The position numbers and the translations under genes are program-made. From Fuerstiella sp. (GTDB lineage: Bacteria; Planctomycetota; Planctomycetia; Planctomycetales; Planctomycetaceae): 64,000 bases of DNA. The DNA lies in contig JAQWLN010000127.1 of NCBI GenBank assembly GCA_029247265.1, positions 1 to 64,000 on the forward strand, in the 5' to 3' direction. Positions 37,234 through 47,227 of the stretch are shown piece by piece. Under the pieces are notes generated by a model. That model had not been told where the DNA came from. It made no database searches and saw only the letters and a program-made list of their open reading frames with translations. Numbering within the stretch: position 1 is the stretch's first letter; every line of letters starts with the position of its first letter.

Positions 37234-39722
37234 TGACTCGCCTTTTCAATCTTCTGATGGCACGACCGAAGACCGCGCTGATCGTGATTTTCGTTCTGAC
37301 GGCCATCATCGGATCCGGCGTTCTGCGACTGCGAACTGACTTCTCACCGGAACAGGTCTACGTCGGCAACAACACGGCAGTCGAATTCTGCGAGGCTCAC
37401 AAGAGTCTGTTTCGCTTCGAAGACAGCATCGTTCTTGTTCTGCTGGAGGCCACGGACGATCGCTCACTTCTGCGGGAAGACTGTCTGCGCTGGATGAAGC
37501 AGTTCGCGGAGCAGTCACGGGAAGTCGACGGAGTACGCGATGTTACCTCCATTATCACACTCAGACGCCCACGAATCTCACTTCGTTCAGGTCGAAACAT
37601 CAGCTGGCTGCCATTGCTTGCTGAGGCTCAGTACTCCAATCCGGAACTGCTGCAGGAAAGAATCAGACAGCTCCCGCTGCTGAATGACATGCTCATCAGC
37701 AAAGATCAGCAATTGCTGATGACGCTGGTCGACCTTGATCCTGATGACCGCACGATCACCACGGCAACTCAGCGAGTCAGCAGGATTGAACAGATTCTGC
37801 AGCAGACTGAGCTCCCGCCAGGAACGCGAACCTTCATTTCGGGCGTTCCGGCCATTCGCGTCGACGTGATCCGCAGCATTCTCAACGATCAGATCAGAAT
37901 GGTTCCGCTGTGCAGCGCTTTGTTTCTGATTGTATCGCTGTTGATATTTCGCGGTCTGCTGATCACCGGCCTGTCGTTGTTTTCCGTATTGACGGCTGTC
38001 GCCCTGACACTTGGCCTGATGGGCTGGTGCGGCATCGCGTTTTCCATCATGAGCAACATTATCCCCACATTGATTCTGATCATCGGGGCAGCGAACAACG
38101 TGCACATCCTCAGTCGCTTTCAGGTCGAAGTCAGGGCCTGTGGGCGAAAACGCTTGTCTTCGGCTGTGCGTCCGGAAGATTCCGACGATCAACTCGAATC
38201 GGCTGGCGAGCCGATTCGCCTCGGAATAAGTGGGGCCGATTACGCCACCTGCGCTCGCACGACAATGCGCGAAATGAGCCGCACGTGTTTTCTGACGCTG
38301 GCGACGACCGGCATCGGCTTCGGCAGTCTTTTGATTGCTCAGGCGGACGTACTGAAGGCTGTTGCCATTCAGGCCGCCGTCGGCATGGCATGCTGCTATG
38401 TCAGCTTGATGCTGGTGCTGCCACCGATGCTGATTCTGTGCGGACGCAGACTGTGCCCGCCGACGAATCGAAAAGGCACCAGCCGTCTGACTGCCACCCA
38501 AGAGGCTTCGTTAGAGAACGAAACGGATAAGGAGCCCGCCACGGCTTCGCGGCTGGGTACCATCTGGCAGGTTCTGGGCCACTCGATTTCCGTCTATTCA
38601 GTGCCGATCGTCGCCCTGCATCTGCTGGTTGCGGGCTGGACGTTGTGGAGTTGCCGCAACATTCCCATCAATTCCTATGTCTTCGAAACGTATGACCGCA
38701 ACCATTCCACGATGGAAGCCGTTCGCACCATGGACGAACGGATGTCGGGGTTGATTTCGCTGGAGATCCAGCTGCAGGTCGACAATCGCGATCGTTTCTT
38801 CGACGCAGATGTTGCAGCGGCGCTGCTCACGATGAGGGAGACGATTCCACGCGACGACACGGTTACGTTCTACCGCGACTATGTCGAGTTCCTTGCCGTC
38901 TTTGACAACAACCGCGCATTGACGCGCGACCCCATTCAGGCGGCAGCCTCATTACGCCGCATCCGCATTGCACTGAAACAGCTGAAAACACCGGAAGCCA
39001 CGTCCGCGTTTCTCGGCACGCACGAACCTGTCGCTCGAGTGATGATGCGAATCAAAGACGTTGGCAGTACGGGGATGAAGCAATTGTTCAGCAACGTGGA
39101 GGACACGCTGAGGTCGGAATTGCCCTCCGACATTCACTTCACCCTGACCGGTGATGCCTATCTGCACGCGGTGTGTATGGACGTCTTCGTGCGCGACCTG
39201 TTCTACTCACTGTTCGCCGCGTCGGGAATCATATTCCTCTTAATCTCGCTTCTGTTTCGCTCACTGAGAATCGGCCTGATCTCGGCCGTTCCCAACATGT
39301 TTCCATTGGTCATGACGCTGGGCTACATGAACCTGAGAGGGTACGAACTGACGGCCGGCAACGTCATTGTGTTCGCGATCAGCCTGGGAATCGTCGTCGA
39401 CGACACCATTCATTTTCTGGCTCGGTACCGTGACGAACGCAGGTCCATGACTTCAGAACACGCCATACAGGAGGCGCTGTCCTCAAGCGGTCGGGCGATT
39501 ATTCTGACCAGCGTGCTGGTCGTAAGTGGGTTGAGTATTCTGATATTCTCTGAGTTCGTGCCGACTCGCCGCTTCGCGGAACTCACAGCCATCACGATGT
39601 GTGCAGCTCTACCAGGCGACGTGATTCTGTTGCCAGCACTACTAAAGCTGTTCGGCGGCCGAAGTGGCATTTATCGAGTCGGCGAACACCATGTTGATAA
39701 GGGCGCATCTCGACCCGCCTGA
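37233..39722 (+). CDS. RND/MMPL-family transporter
   Basis: An 829-residue integral membrane protein of the RND superfamily, MMPL/SSD-like group, driven by proton or ion flow. The architecture is duplicated: a first helix (14-30), a large periplasmic loop (about 30-210), five helices (about 210-405), then a second helix near 455, a second loop (480-650) and five helices to the end. Motifs at the two halves are IPTLILIIGAANNVHILSRF and FAISLGIVVDDTIHFLARYRDE, where the Asp pair of the second is the likely proton relay. A cytoplasmic loop near 300-345 is rich in charged residues. Typical substrates are lipids or hydrophobic compounds. Its ATG immediately abuts the 46-nt element. Two decayed relatives (3329-3733 and 45829-46100) occur in the window. 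Confidence 0.92.
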   Translation: MTRLFNLLMARPKTALIVIFVLTAIIGSGVLRLRTDFSPEQVYVGNNTAVEFCEAHKSLFRFEDSIVLVLLEATDDRSLLREDCLRWMKQFAEQSREVDGVRDVTSIITLRRPRISLRSGRNISWLPLLAEAQYSNPELLQERIRQLPLLNDMLISKDQQLLMTLVDLDPDDRTITTATQRVSRIEQILQQTELPPGTRTFISGVPAIRVDVIRSILNDQIRMVPLCSALFLIVSLLIFRGLLITGLSLFSVLTAVALTLGLMGWCGIAFSIMSNIIPTLILIIGAANNVHILSRFQVEVRACGRKRLSSAVRPEDSDDQLESAGEPIRLGISGADYATCARTTMREMSRTCFLTLATTGIGFGSLLIAQADVLKAVAIQAAVGMACCYVSLMLVLPPMLILCGRRLCPPTNRKGTSRLTATQEASLENETDKEPATASRLGTIWQVLGHSISVYSVPIVALHLLVAGWTLWSCRNIPINSYVFETYDRNHSTMEAVRTMDERMSGLISLEIQLQVDNRDRFFDADVAAALLTMRETIPRDDTVTFYRDYVEFLAVFDNNRALTRDPIQAAASLRRIRIALKQLKTPEATSAFLGTHEPVARVMMRIKDVGSTGMKQLFSNVEDTLRSELPSDIHFTLTGDAYLHAVCMDVFVRDLFYSLFAASGIIFLLISLLFRSLRIGLISAVPNMFPLVMTLGYMNLRGYELTAGNVIVFAISLGIVVDDTIHFLARYRDERRSMTSEHAIQEALSSSGRAIILTSVLVVSGLSILIFSEFVPTRRFAELTAITMCAALPGDVILLPALLKLFGGRSGIYRVGEHHVDKGASRPA

Positions 39723-39941
39723 ATCACAGTTTACAACCTCATAATCAAGTCGCCTCAGGCCACTGACAATTGTTGACAGTCGAAACACCGTGATGCAGGA
39801 ATTGGAACTCGAACCGGGGCCTGCCTGGTGACAATCGGACGTTGGAGCGGCCATGTTCACGACTCCGTTGCCGAGGAATCATTTTGCCAAAAGGCGACAC
39901 TTCCATGTTCGGTAGTGGACCGCCTGTTTAACCAATATTGT

Positions 39942-40808
39942 CTACCGAGTGGCGTACACATTACATGCCAATTGGCTGTCCTGAACGCGTCCGGTGTGCC
40001 CCATCGTTTCCACTTCAACTCGACGAAATCCTTTATCCATGAAATGCTGCTTCAACGCGTCGATCCGCATCACGTGCTTGGGCGAAATCTCGACTACTGC
40101 CTGATTGACCATCTGCCAATGCTCGTCCTCAATGCCGTCGAGCACCATGAATTCGCTGCCTTCGACGTCAATTTTCAAGAGGTCGATCCGGTCAAGATTA
40201 TTCTCCTTGATCGTGGAACTTATCGTTTCAAACCGAGATTCGAATGTGATTCCATTGGAGTACATTTTTTCCATTCGGTCACGGATCAGTTTCTTCCTGA
40301 GGGGATACAACAGCAACAGGCCCAGAAACCCCAATTTGTCATACTTCCAGACATCTCTTACTTTTATTGCGTCAACTGTAACGGAAGCTTCTTCAAACTT
40401 GTCATCGGGAAACAACGTCGAATTTGCTGGAGAGGTTGGATAGAACGTGATTTCCCGTGTACCGGGTGCATTGGAAAGTCCGCAAGGGAACAACTGGACG
40501 TTACCGGAATCAGCCAATTTCAGGGCCTCGAGATTGGCCTGCATGGCCTGAAAGATTGGCGGCACGGGCTCGAAAGCGAGCAGCTTGAGATTCGGAAATT
40601 TCCCGAGCAACCAGGTTGAGAACATCCCTATATTCGCCCCGACATCCAGGACAGTATCACCGTCCTGAATATCAATTCCGTGTCGTGAATACAGTTCGTC
40701 TTCAAAGATCTCATGATACAGGAACCGAGCCTCAACGTTGGAGCCGGGCAAGCCCAGCAATTCCAATCCACAGGGGAACCGCATCACAGCCAGAGGATAC
40801 TCGGTCAT
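39942..40808 (-). CDS. FkbM-family SAM-dependent methyltransferase
   Basis: A 288-residue methyltransferase of the FkbM family, which usually O-methylates sugars or polyketides. SAM-binding motif I is TVLDVGANIGMFS (about 52-64), followed by the acidic partner in LLAFEPVPPIFQAM. The family-specific KIDVEGSEFMVLDGIE lies near residues 210-225. A short insert at about 160-185 (LGLLLLYPLRKK) is hydrophobic and may associate with the membrane. Neighbour on the same strand, 165 bases upstream, is a GT21-like glycosyltransferase, so the pair may build and methylate a glycolipid or extracellular glycan (inference). Confidence 0.92.
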   Translation of the reverse strand: MTEYPLAVMRFPCGLELLGLPGSNVEARFLYHEIFEDELYSRHGIDIQDGDTVLDVGANIGMFSTWLLGKFPNLKLLAFEPVPPIFQAMQANLEALKLADSGNVQLFPCGLSNAPGTREITFYPTSPANSTLFPDDKFEEASVTVDAIKVRDVWKYDKLGFLGLLLLYPLRKKLIRDRMEKMYSNGITFESRFETISSTIKENNLDRIDLLKIDVEGSEFMVLDGIEDEHWQMVNQAVVEISPKHVMRIDALKQHFMDKGFRRVEVETMGHTGRVQDSQLACNVYATR

Positions 40809-40973
40809 AGGACTCTACTTCTTGCGTTTGTCGGAACTCGTGGAATGGGTAACTGGTTGTGGTTAGATACTCGCATGGCCCGCAAGACAATGTCATCCGA
40901 CGAACTTTACCGTCGGACCTCAAAATTCGTTACAGAGGCGCGATTGGTACCGCACACCATTTCACCAGAGCAA

Positions 40974-42212
40974 CTACAAAGAGTGCTTGGGTGCCGTTTC
41001 CTGCAACTGTTTTTCGTGCGCGTAAGGAGAGTAGTTCGTGCGAACGATGTCCATTCCGGACCTAACGCGATAGTGGATGCCTCGCCATTTCACGTTGTTC
41101 TGCAGATAGGCTCGGACAAGCGCGACAAGGTGAACGATTTGCGTAATGGGCGCCGCCAATGCCAGCATCAAAGGACGGCTTCCGTTACCTATAGCCCTGT
41201 CCCCCAGTAACAGATCCACCTCGCGCTCCATATTTCGCATCAGCAAGCCAAACGCCAGGACCATGACTGAGCAGATACCCGCAGAAGTGAAATCCTGATT
41301 CATCAGCGCCAACGGCACTATGGAAATATTGCACACCAGGACAGCGCCAGAGAACAAGCCGAAGCCCAGCACCTGGCGCCACGCACTGTGATAATACCGG
41401 AGTCCCTGCAACTGCCGCGTGACAAAGTTTGTACACCATTTCATCGTGGCAGACTCTGCATTAGGCATTGTGCACGCTGTAACAAAGACGATGCGCTGCC
41501 CTCGCAACAGCAATTCATTTGATGCCAATGTGTCCTCAAATAGTGCTCGTTCCCACTTTTGTTCCAGCTTCAGTTCTTCGTACACCGACTTCCGAATTGC
41601 GAAAGCGCCTCCCCAGCCGATGCCGAGCGCGACCATCTGAAGGACCGCAGCAGAATTCCAGAGGTGCCGGACGTAATTTGCGACAGTGGTCGTTGGAGGC
41701 GAGTACCAACGAATTCCACACGCGGCTCCGACGGATTCTTCCTGTAAAGGAGCGACCAGCGACCTCAGCCAACCCGGATCGGGAACGGTATCCGCATCTA
41801 TCCATGCGTACACTTCGCACTGCTCTGAACAGCCGTTTATTCCCTGGACCAACGCAGAATTCTTTAGGCTGGAAGTATGCTGGCAGACGTCGAGAATCTC
41901 CAACACGACGTTCTCCGCGCCCATCTCCCGTCGCACTCGGTCGACAATCGCAAATGCGGGGTCGATTTCGCTGTCAATGACAATTCGAATTTCATGACTC
42001 GGATAGTCGAGTGACATCAGGCCGCGAAGACAGCGTTCAAGAAACGGGTCTGCTCCCCGCAGCGACATTATGATGCCCACATGTGGATAGGCGATTCGTT
42101 CTGTCGAAACAGCCGGAGAACGATACAGTCTGAGAAACTGGTATGTCCACTTTACCTGCAAGGCAAGGATCAGCGACAACAGCACGGCCAGGGCCAGAGA
42201 TAGAAACAGCAT
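40974..42212 (-). CDS. Family 2/21 glycosyltransferase (ceramide-glucosyltransferase-like)
   Basis: A 412-residue membrane glycosyltransferase. One N-terminal helix (1-21) precedes a GT-A domain, with VGIIMSLRGADPFLERCL near 45, IVIDSEIDP at 77-85 and the metal-binding DAD in YAWIDADTVPDPGWL (139-141). The later acidic residue lies in ALFEDTLAS, and the RQLQGLRYY segment near 270 corresponds to the QxxRW-type motif of processive and ceramide-type enzymes. Three or four helices follow. This order is characteristic of GT21, which adds glucose to a lipid acceptor. It may make a glycolipid with the FkbM enzyme downstream. The acceptor is not known. Confidence 0.88.
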   Translation of the reverse strand: MLFLSLALAVLLSLILALQVKWTYQFLRLYRSPAVSTERIAYPHVGIIMSLRGADPFLERCLRGLMSLDYPSHEIRIVIDSEIDPAFAIVDRVRREMGAENVVLEILDVCQHTSSLKNSALVQGINGCSEQCEVYAWIDADTVPDPGWLRSLVAPLQEESVGAACGIRWYSPPTTTVANYVRHLWNSAAVLQMVALGIGWGGAFAIRKSVYEELKLEQKWERALFEDTLASNELLLRGQRIVFVTACTMPNAESATMKWCTNFVTRQLQGLRYYHSAWRQVLGFGLFSGAVLVCNISIVPLALMNQDFTSAGICSVMVLAFGLLMRNMEREVDLLLGDRAIGNGSRPLMLALAAPITQIVHLVALVRAYLQNNVKWRGIHYRVRSGMDIVRTNYSPYAHEKQLQETAPKHSL

Positions 42213-42744
42213 GATTCTGAAACCGTCTTATAACAACAACTGCGGGTAGGTCATGAGCGCAAAAGTACGCCCTGACGTGATCTGCCAGCGACAGATCAAC
42301 CACATTTGGGGGTTCCTCATCGCGAGACCAAATGCGGCGCCAGCCTGCGACCCACCGCCACCAACCTTGCGACACGAAACATTACACGGTGCGAATAAAC
42401 GATGAGCTAGGCCGAAGGACGACATAGGGCAGATCCGTTCAAAGAATCATATTCATGAAACGTTCCGATCCGCGCAACCACTATGGAAGCGTCCTTGGGG
42501 GTCGAAATTTCGTCGTCTTCCCTGTTTTCGTAGCCACAGTTGACGTCCGGGCTGCAAGGGCGATACCCATGCTGCGACTGGCCTGAACGCCATTCCCCCC
42601 CATTTTTGGGTTTTTGGGCAAGATTGCATCTTAAGGTGACCCGAAAGTACCCTTTCCCGAGTGATTTGGACATAGTACCCTGCGCATGAATGAGGCCGCT
42701 CTGTAACGCGGCCCGACACTTTATGTTCATTTAAGGAAGAAACC
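42213..42744. other. Long leader or intergenic region before infC
   Basis: About 530 bases. Short antisense frames cross it, none convincing. A stretch at 42594-42620 has C-run/CATTTTTGGG symmetry, and the infC ribosome site AAGGAAG (42733-42739) is at its right edge. An mRNA leader would be possible. I see no recognisable riboswitch. Confidence 0.5.
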
Positions 42745-43281
42745 ATCAAGCGATCTCGTCCTACTGCGGCTCCACAGCGCGATTTGCCGCGCATGAATGA
42801 CCGCATCCGCATTACTCCTATTCGTGTCGTAAGTGCTGACGGCGAAATGCTGGGAGAAATGGAAACCGAAAAAGCTCTTGAATTGTCCCAGGGACAAGGC
42901 CTTGACCTTGTCGAAGTCAGCCCTGAGGCGCGGCCGCCCGTTTGCCGTATCATGAATTACGGTAAAGTTATCTACGAGCGGCAGAAGAAGACCAGTGGTC
43001 CCAAGCAGCACAAGACTCAGCTGAAACAATTGCGGTTGCGTGCCAAGACCGGCCAACACGACATTGACGTTAAGGTCAACAAAGCACGTGAGTTTCTGGG
43101 CCGACGGGACAAGGTCAAAATCAACGTCATGTTCCGTGGCCGCGAAAACGCTCACCACGATCGCGGTCGGGAAATGCTTGATGAAATTGTGAAGTCCCTG
43201 GTGGACGTTGCCACCGTGGAACAGTCACCACGAATGGAGAGTGGCCGCATGATGTCTGTGCTGCTCACTCCCAACAAATAA
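42745..43281 (+). CDS. infC: Translation initiation factor IF-3 (probable AUC start)
   Basis: IF-3 binds the 30S subunit, prevents premature 50S joining and proofreads the start codon. The sequence shows the N-domain ([20 protein letters not shown]), the family linker [11 protein letters not shown] and the C-domain ([34 protein letters not shown]). The first ATG in frame (42793) gives 162 residues and cuts into the usual N-terminal tail. The ATC at 42745 gives 178 residues, preceded by AAGGAAG seven bases away. No ATG, GTG or TTG has a comparable site. Non-AUG starts are known for infC and allow IF-3 to repress its own translation, so I favour the ATC. Neither rpmI nor rplT follows; the next gene is convergent. 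Confidence 0.9.
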   Translation: MKRSRPTAAPQRDLPRMNDRIRITPIRVVSADGEMLGEMETEKALELSQGQGLDLVEVSPEARPPVCRIMNYGKVIYERQKKTSGPKQHKTQLKQLRLRAKTGQHDIDVKVNKAREFLGRRDKVKINVMFRGRENAHHDRGREMLDEIVKSLVDVATVEQSPRMESGRMMSVLLTPNK

Positions 43282-43290
43282 CCGCAGTCT

Positions 43291-43956
43291 TCACGTCGTC
43301 CCTTGTGAAGGCGTGAAAAACGGTTTCAACTCATGCAGATGTTGGATGGGATGAACGTTTAAACGCTCGGTTGAGACGGGTTGGTGGGGACTGTAGGCGA
43401 AGACCTGCATCCCCGCCGCCAATCCGGCGTTGATACCAAAACTGCTGTCTTCCACCACTGCACAGTTTTCCGGTGCCACGCCGATGTCACGAGCAGCTCT
43501 CAGAAACAGGTCTGGCTCCGGCTTCCATACTTCGATTTCATAAGCGCTGAAAATCCGGTCCGAAGTAAAATGCTGGTCCAGGCCAGTTGTCTGCAGACAT
43601 ACAGCGATCTTGTTGAGCGGTGCGTTTGAAGCCACGCAGAACGGCAGGCTGATTGACGCCAGCAAATCGTGAGCGCCGTCAATCGCCTGAAGTTCCTGGT
43701 GTAGTACTGCGATCTGTCGTTCGCGAAAACTCTCCATGAAATCTTCAGGAAGTGAGCGTTCCAGTCGTTCTTCGATGATTCGAAAGACGACCGACAGTTC
43801 GTTTCCGGCGAACTCCTGCAGAGCCTCCTCGTGAGGAATATCAAGACCGAACTCGGCCACAAATTCGACGAGAACAGCCAAAGATAGAGTTTCACTGTCC
43901 ACCAGCGTGCCATCACAATCGAAGATGACGGCTTCAATTTCCGGAGTGTTATTCAT
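43291..43956 (-). CDS. HAD-superfamily phosphatase/phosphomutase-like
   Basis: A 221-residue haloacid-dehalogenase-like hydrolase. Motif I is VIFDCDGTLVDSE with nucleophile and acid Asp residues at 13 and 15. A four-helix cap follows (about 20-85), then motif II in FCVASNAPLNK, motif III Lys in the EVWKPEPDLF segment, and motif IV in CAVVEDSSFGINAGLAAGM. This cap type I, with DCDGTLVDSE, matches beta-phosphoglucomutase-like or broad sugar-phosphate phosphatases. It begins 8 bases after the upstream glycosyltransferase gene on the same strand, so one transcript is likely. Confidence 0.9.
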   Translation of the reverse strand: MNNTPEIEAVIFDCDGTLVDSETLSLAVLVEFVAEFGLDIPHEEALQEFAGNELSVVFRIIEERLERSLPEDFMESFRERQIAVLHQELQAIDGAHDLLASISLPFCVASNAPLNKIAVCLQTTGLDQHFTSDRIFSAYEIEVWKPEPDLFLRAARDIGVAPENCAVVEDSSFGINAGLAAGMQVFAYSPHQPVSTERLNVHPIQHLHELKPFFTPSQGTT

Positions 43957-43964
43957 TCTGCCGT

Positions 43965-45626
43965 TTACTTCTCCTGCCAGTCGGAAAGTTCAGACCATGT
44001 GCCCTCTGTGGTATCAATGACTCGGGCCAGCACAACACCACGATAACGTGACTCAGCGACGATCTTTGCGCCCGGTGGAACTTTTCGCAAATCCGGCCGC
44101 AGATCGGCCAGACGATGATTCAGCAACACCAGCCCTCGTTGCATGTCCGGCTGGTATTCAAACGGCAGCAGATTAATATTGCGTTGCCCAACGACAGGCA
44201 CCAGATGGCGAATGTCGCTCAATTGAAACTGATGGGAAACCGGAGCCACGTAAACCGTCGAGTTCTCCGGCACCTGTTTCCAGAAATCACCGTTCAAACC
44301 GTCTGACCAGTAGCTGGCTTCAAGCCCCAGCACGTCCACGGCCCCCTGCGTTCCCAATGCGAACAGAGAATACTGTTCAAGACAAAACGGGCCCTGAACT
44401 GCAAACTGCCGGGCTGTAGTGAGCAACGCAACAACGCAGCAGCATCGGGCCACATTCATTTTCCACTTCGGATTCGCCACCGAGTCAGGCCCTTTGAGTT
44501 CACGCGATCGACCGGCGATCAGCCGCAAAGCGGAAACAAAACCTCGACCTGCGATGAATGCAATCAGCGGCATGATGACAACGAACAGCCTGACGCCGTC
44601 ATATACCGGAGTTCCCGGCAGGGCGAACACGATCAGTGGCCAGAAAACGGATGCTGCGGCAAGGCATTCCGCCCTCGTGAATTGGCGAGCACCAACTCGC
44701 CAAAGTGCGAACAACGTCACAGAGACCGGAAGCGTCGCCAGTGTCATGACGAAGGGATAGTGCCATGGCACAGCCTTGTCAGTAAAACGCTGTCCGAGAT
44801 ACCAAACGTACAACGTCGGTCGTTCGGCCGTACTGCTGACATACTGCAACGTATGACCGAGCGGATCCAGCCACAACCACGGCCACCCTGCGTAAAATAC
44901 GACAAGCCCGGTCACGCCCCACAATGCAAGTGGACGCACAGCCGACCAGCGGAAAACCCAGAACGCCCAGCCAATCACCAGCGGCGGAAGCAGCAGGCCC
45001 TGCACCTTTGTCAGCAGCAATAATCCCCACAAGAATCCGCTGATCAGACATTGCCTGCTGGTGGGAGGAGCATCTCCGGTCCACCATACGAGCAGCGGCA
45101 CCAGCGTTGCCAGCCACGCCAGCGTCGTTCCCATCTCCTGCGTGGCAAGTCGAGAGTGCCCGATGACTCGGGGCATCAGCAACAGAAATACGGCCGCAGC
45201 AATCGCGGTGGCCAGATCGTATTTGCGGCGAATGAATTCCATCAGCAGCAGGACTGTTGCAGCCAGAGCGAGGCACGAACCCAGTCGGGCTGCCGGTATA
45301 TTAAATGTTGAACGTTCGGCACCGGGAATCGCCCACGACGTCGCCTGATGAGCCCCGCCTAGTATTACTCGGCCAAGTGGTGGAAAATCAGGCAGATAGG
45401 CCGGATCGCCGAAAACTTCTTCGGCCGCTGACGGCGTAAACAACAATGGGCCGTGGTGTAGAAATGCCTCAAAAACATATATCCCCTGCCCAATATTGAA
45501 TGACTCATCGAGAGTCAGTCCAGGCCCGACCGGCAATGACGAATCAACAAGTCCATGATTGATTCGAGACGCTGCCAGACAGAATGCGGCAACGACAAAG
45601 AGAACTGAGATCATTTTCGACTTCAT
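43965..45626 (-). CDS. PMT/ArnT-like membrane glycosyltransferase (family 39 type)
   Basis: A 553-residue integral membrane protein with about 11 hydrophobic helices and a soluble C-terminal part (about 385-553). In the first external loop, GLTLDESFNIGQG holds the acidic residues after TM1 that are catalytic in GT-C enzymes, and ARLGSCLALAATV is the usual next segment. GT-C enzymes use polyprenyl-phosphate sugars and transfer them to lipids or proteins. The C-terminal half carries YWSDGLNGDFWKQVP and a beta-rich end. Followed by the HAD gene after 8 bases; together they may handle sugar phosphates and glycans, an inference. Upstream lies the remnant of an RND gene. Confidence 0.85.
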   Translation of the reverse strand: MKSKMISVLFVVAAFCLAASRINHGLVDSSLPVGPGLTLDESFNIGQGIYVFEAFLHHGPLLFTPSAAEEVFGDPAYLPDFPPLGRVILGGAHQATSWAIPGAERSTFNIPAARLGSCLALAATVLLLMEFIRRKYDLATAIAAAVFLLLMPRVIGHSRLATQEMGTTLAWLATLVPLLVWWTGDAPPTSRQCLISGFLWGLLLLTKVQGLLLPPLVIGWAFWVFRWSAVRPLALWGVTGLVVFYAGWPWLWLDPLGHTLQYVSSTAERPTLYVWYLGQRFTDKAVPWHYPFVMTLATLPVSVTLFALWRVGARQFTRAECLAAASVFWPLIVFALPGTPVYDGVRLFVVIMPLIAFIAGRGFVSALRLIAGRSRELKGPDSVANPKWKMNVARCCCVVALLTTARQFAVQGPFCLEQYSLFALGTQGAVDVLGLEASYWSDGLNGDFWKQVPENSTVYVAPVSHQFQLSDIRHLVPVVGQRNINLLPFEYQPDMQRGLVLLNHRLADLRPDLRKVPPGAKIVAESRYRGVVLARVIDTTEGTWSELSDWQEK

Positions 45627-45828
45627 GTGAAGATCTCAGCGACCGGGACGGGTGAAAAACGGGAGCCACGTCGGCAACCGCCACTTGGCTTGTTGCGGCA
45701 GAAAACAGCAGGATATTAGATTTTAGTACGCAGTCAGCATTTCAAATACGAACGGTGATTCAGCGATTCAGCCAAAACAGAGGCCACCAGCCGCGGATCG
45801 CATGATTTCCGCAGCCGATTCACCCTGG

Positions 45829-46100
45829 TCAGACAACATTGCAGTCCACGTCCAGAGTTTCCACAGACGAATCACGGAGCAACGTCTCCGGAAACAGCCA
45901 CAACAATGCCGGCAGAAACGCCAGATCAGCCACATGTGCGGCTGGGAGCGTTGTACATTCCATGGCCGCAAAGTTCACGTGCGTCGGTATCTGTGACTGG
46001 TCAACACTGTCCCCAGCCCGGGAGTGCAGACCATCGTGGTCATAACCGTCGCGCTGCCAACAGTCAAAAACGTGCTTCGATTCGCCTGTGCCGGCGGCGG
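45829..46100 (-). pseudogene. Second RND/MMPL remnant (3' end, with frameshift)
   Basis: Two minus-strand frames cover the end of an RND transporter. From about 46090 the first reads ANRSTFLTVGSATVMTTMVCTPGLGTVLTS, then the frame changes near 46000 and continues SQIPTHVNFAAMECTTL and DLAFLPALLWLFPE to a stop at 45829. The same segments in the remnant at 3329-3733 read ANEKTFIAVGSALMLTTVVMTAGLGTVITS, SQLPPHVSFAVMACTTL and DLLFLPALLALFPG. The two remnants are therefore closer to each other than either is to the intact transporter at 37233-39722, and both keep just the terminal helices. The rest of the gene is gone. Confidence 0.8.
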
Positions 46101-46231
46101 TCGGGGCCAGGTCTACGCCAAATCCCTGATATCTGGTCGATGCTCGCAGCGACAATCCCTTGGTGTTAAAGTGGAACTCAGTGTTAAATCAATCGCTCAA
46201 CGACTCCCGCCCAGACCAACAGGAGAATCCT

Positions 46232-47197
46232 GTGAACCGCATAATTTGCTTCGCTCTCGCCTGCACTCTTTTCAGTGGCATCTCAATTTCAGCCCATGCA
46301 ACCGAACCGAATACTCGCATCGTGCTGATTGCCGGGCAGGTGAGCCATCCTTCCGGGCAGCATGAATTTAACGCCGGCTGCATACTGCTGGCACGAGCAT
46401 TGAATGAACACAGCAATCTTGCCGTACAGGTAGACATTGTTCACAACGGCTGGCCCTCGGACGAATCCGTTTTCAAAGGAGCCAAAGCCGTCGTGATTTA
46501 CTCTGATGGAAACGACAGGCATCCCACAAAGGGCCACGAGCAAACACTGGATGCGATGGTCGACCAAGGTATGGGCGTGATGTGCATGCATTACGGAGTC
46601 GAAGTACCGGCCGGACCGCGTGGCGAATACTTCAAGAAGTGGATTGGCGGACATTATGAAGGCGGGTTCTCATGCAACCCTCACTGGACGGCTCCGCTGG
46701 AACCTCACTCCAGGCACGCGATTGCTCGCGGCATTCCGATGTTCCCTGCGAACGACGAGTGGTACTACAACATGCGCTGGGCAAAGCCGAAAACGGCACT
46801 GGACATTCTCACATCAACACCCACCCGAGACCGCATCAACCGGTACATCCACTGGACTCCGGCGGGAGAGAAAAAACTTGAGACTCGACAGACTCTGATG
46901 TGGGCCGTGGAACGGCCGGATGGCGGCCGAGGCGTGGGGTTCACGGGTGGACACTGGCACCGCAACTGGGCCATCGATGACTTCCGCCAGGTCGCTCTGA
47001 ATGCCATGATCTGGACAGCTGGGATGGAAGTCCCGAAAGATGGCGTCACTTCTCTGCCTGTCACCAAAGCTCAGCTCAATGAAAACCTCGATCCCAAGAA
47101 AACAATGGTCCATGTTTCACTGCCGAGTGATGCTGACCTCAATCAACCAGCCGCCGAAGTCGTGGACTTTCGCTGGCCAGGCGGTCCTAAGAAATAG
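46232..47197 (+). CDS. Secreted ThuA-like protein
   Basis: A 321-residue exported protein. The GTG start at 46232 is chosen because AGGAGA lies six bases before it and a signal peptide (NRIICFALACTLFSGISISAHA) follows at once; the frame itself extends back to 46160. The mature part is a ThuA-like glutamine-amidotransferase fold: RIVLIAGQVSHPSGQHEF near the start, VVIYSDGNDRHPT, GVMCMHYGVEVPAG with the Cys of the GATase-type nucleophile elbow, and GRGVGFTGGHWHRNWAIDDFRQ near the end. Members bind or modify trehalose-like sugars or act as accessory parts of dehydrogenases. The dipeptidase gene starts 30 bases downstream, so one operon is probable. Confidence 0.9.
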   Translation: MNRIICFALACTLFSGISISAHATEPNTRIVLIAGQVSHPSGQHEFNAGCILLARALNEHSNLAVQVDIVHNGWPSDESVFKGAKAVVIYSDGNDRHPTKGHEQTLDAMVDQGMGVMCMHYGVEVPAGPRGEYFKKWIGGHYEGGFSCNPHWTAPLEPHSRHAIARGIPMFPANDEWYYNMRWAKPKTALDILTSTPTRDRINRYIHWTPAGEKKLETRQTLMWAVERPDGGRGVGFTGGHWHRNWAIDDFRQVALNAMIWTAGMEVPKDGVTSLPVTKAQLNENLDPKKTMVHVSLPSDADLNQPAAEVVDFRWPGGPKK

Positions 47198-47227
47198 ATC
47201 TCATTCATTCGCAAAAAGCAGGTCGAT

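Noticed and set aside
37587-38501. 304-codon minus-strand frame inside the RND transporter
   Set aside because: Antisense shadow of a well-conserved gene; no motifs.
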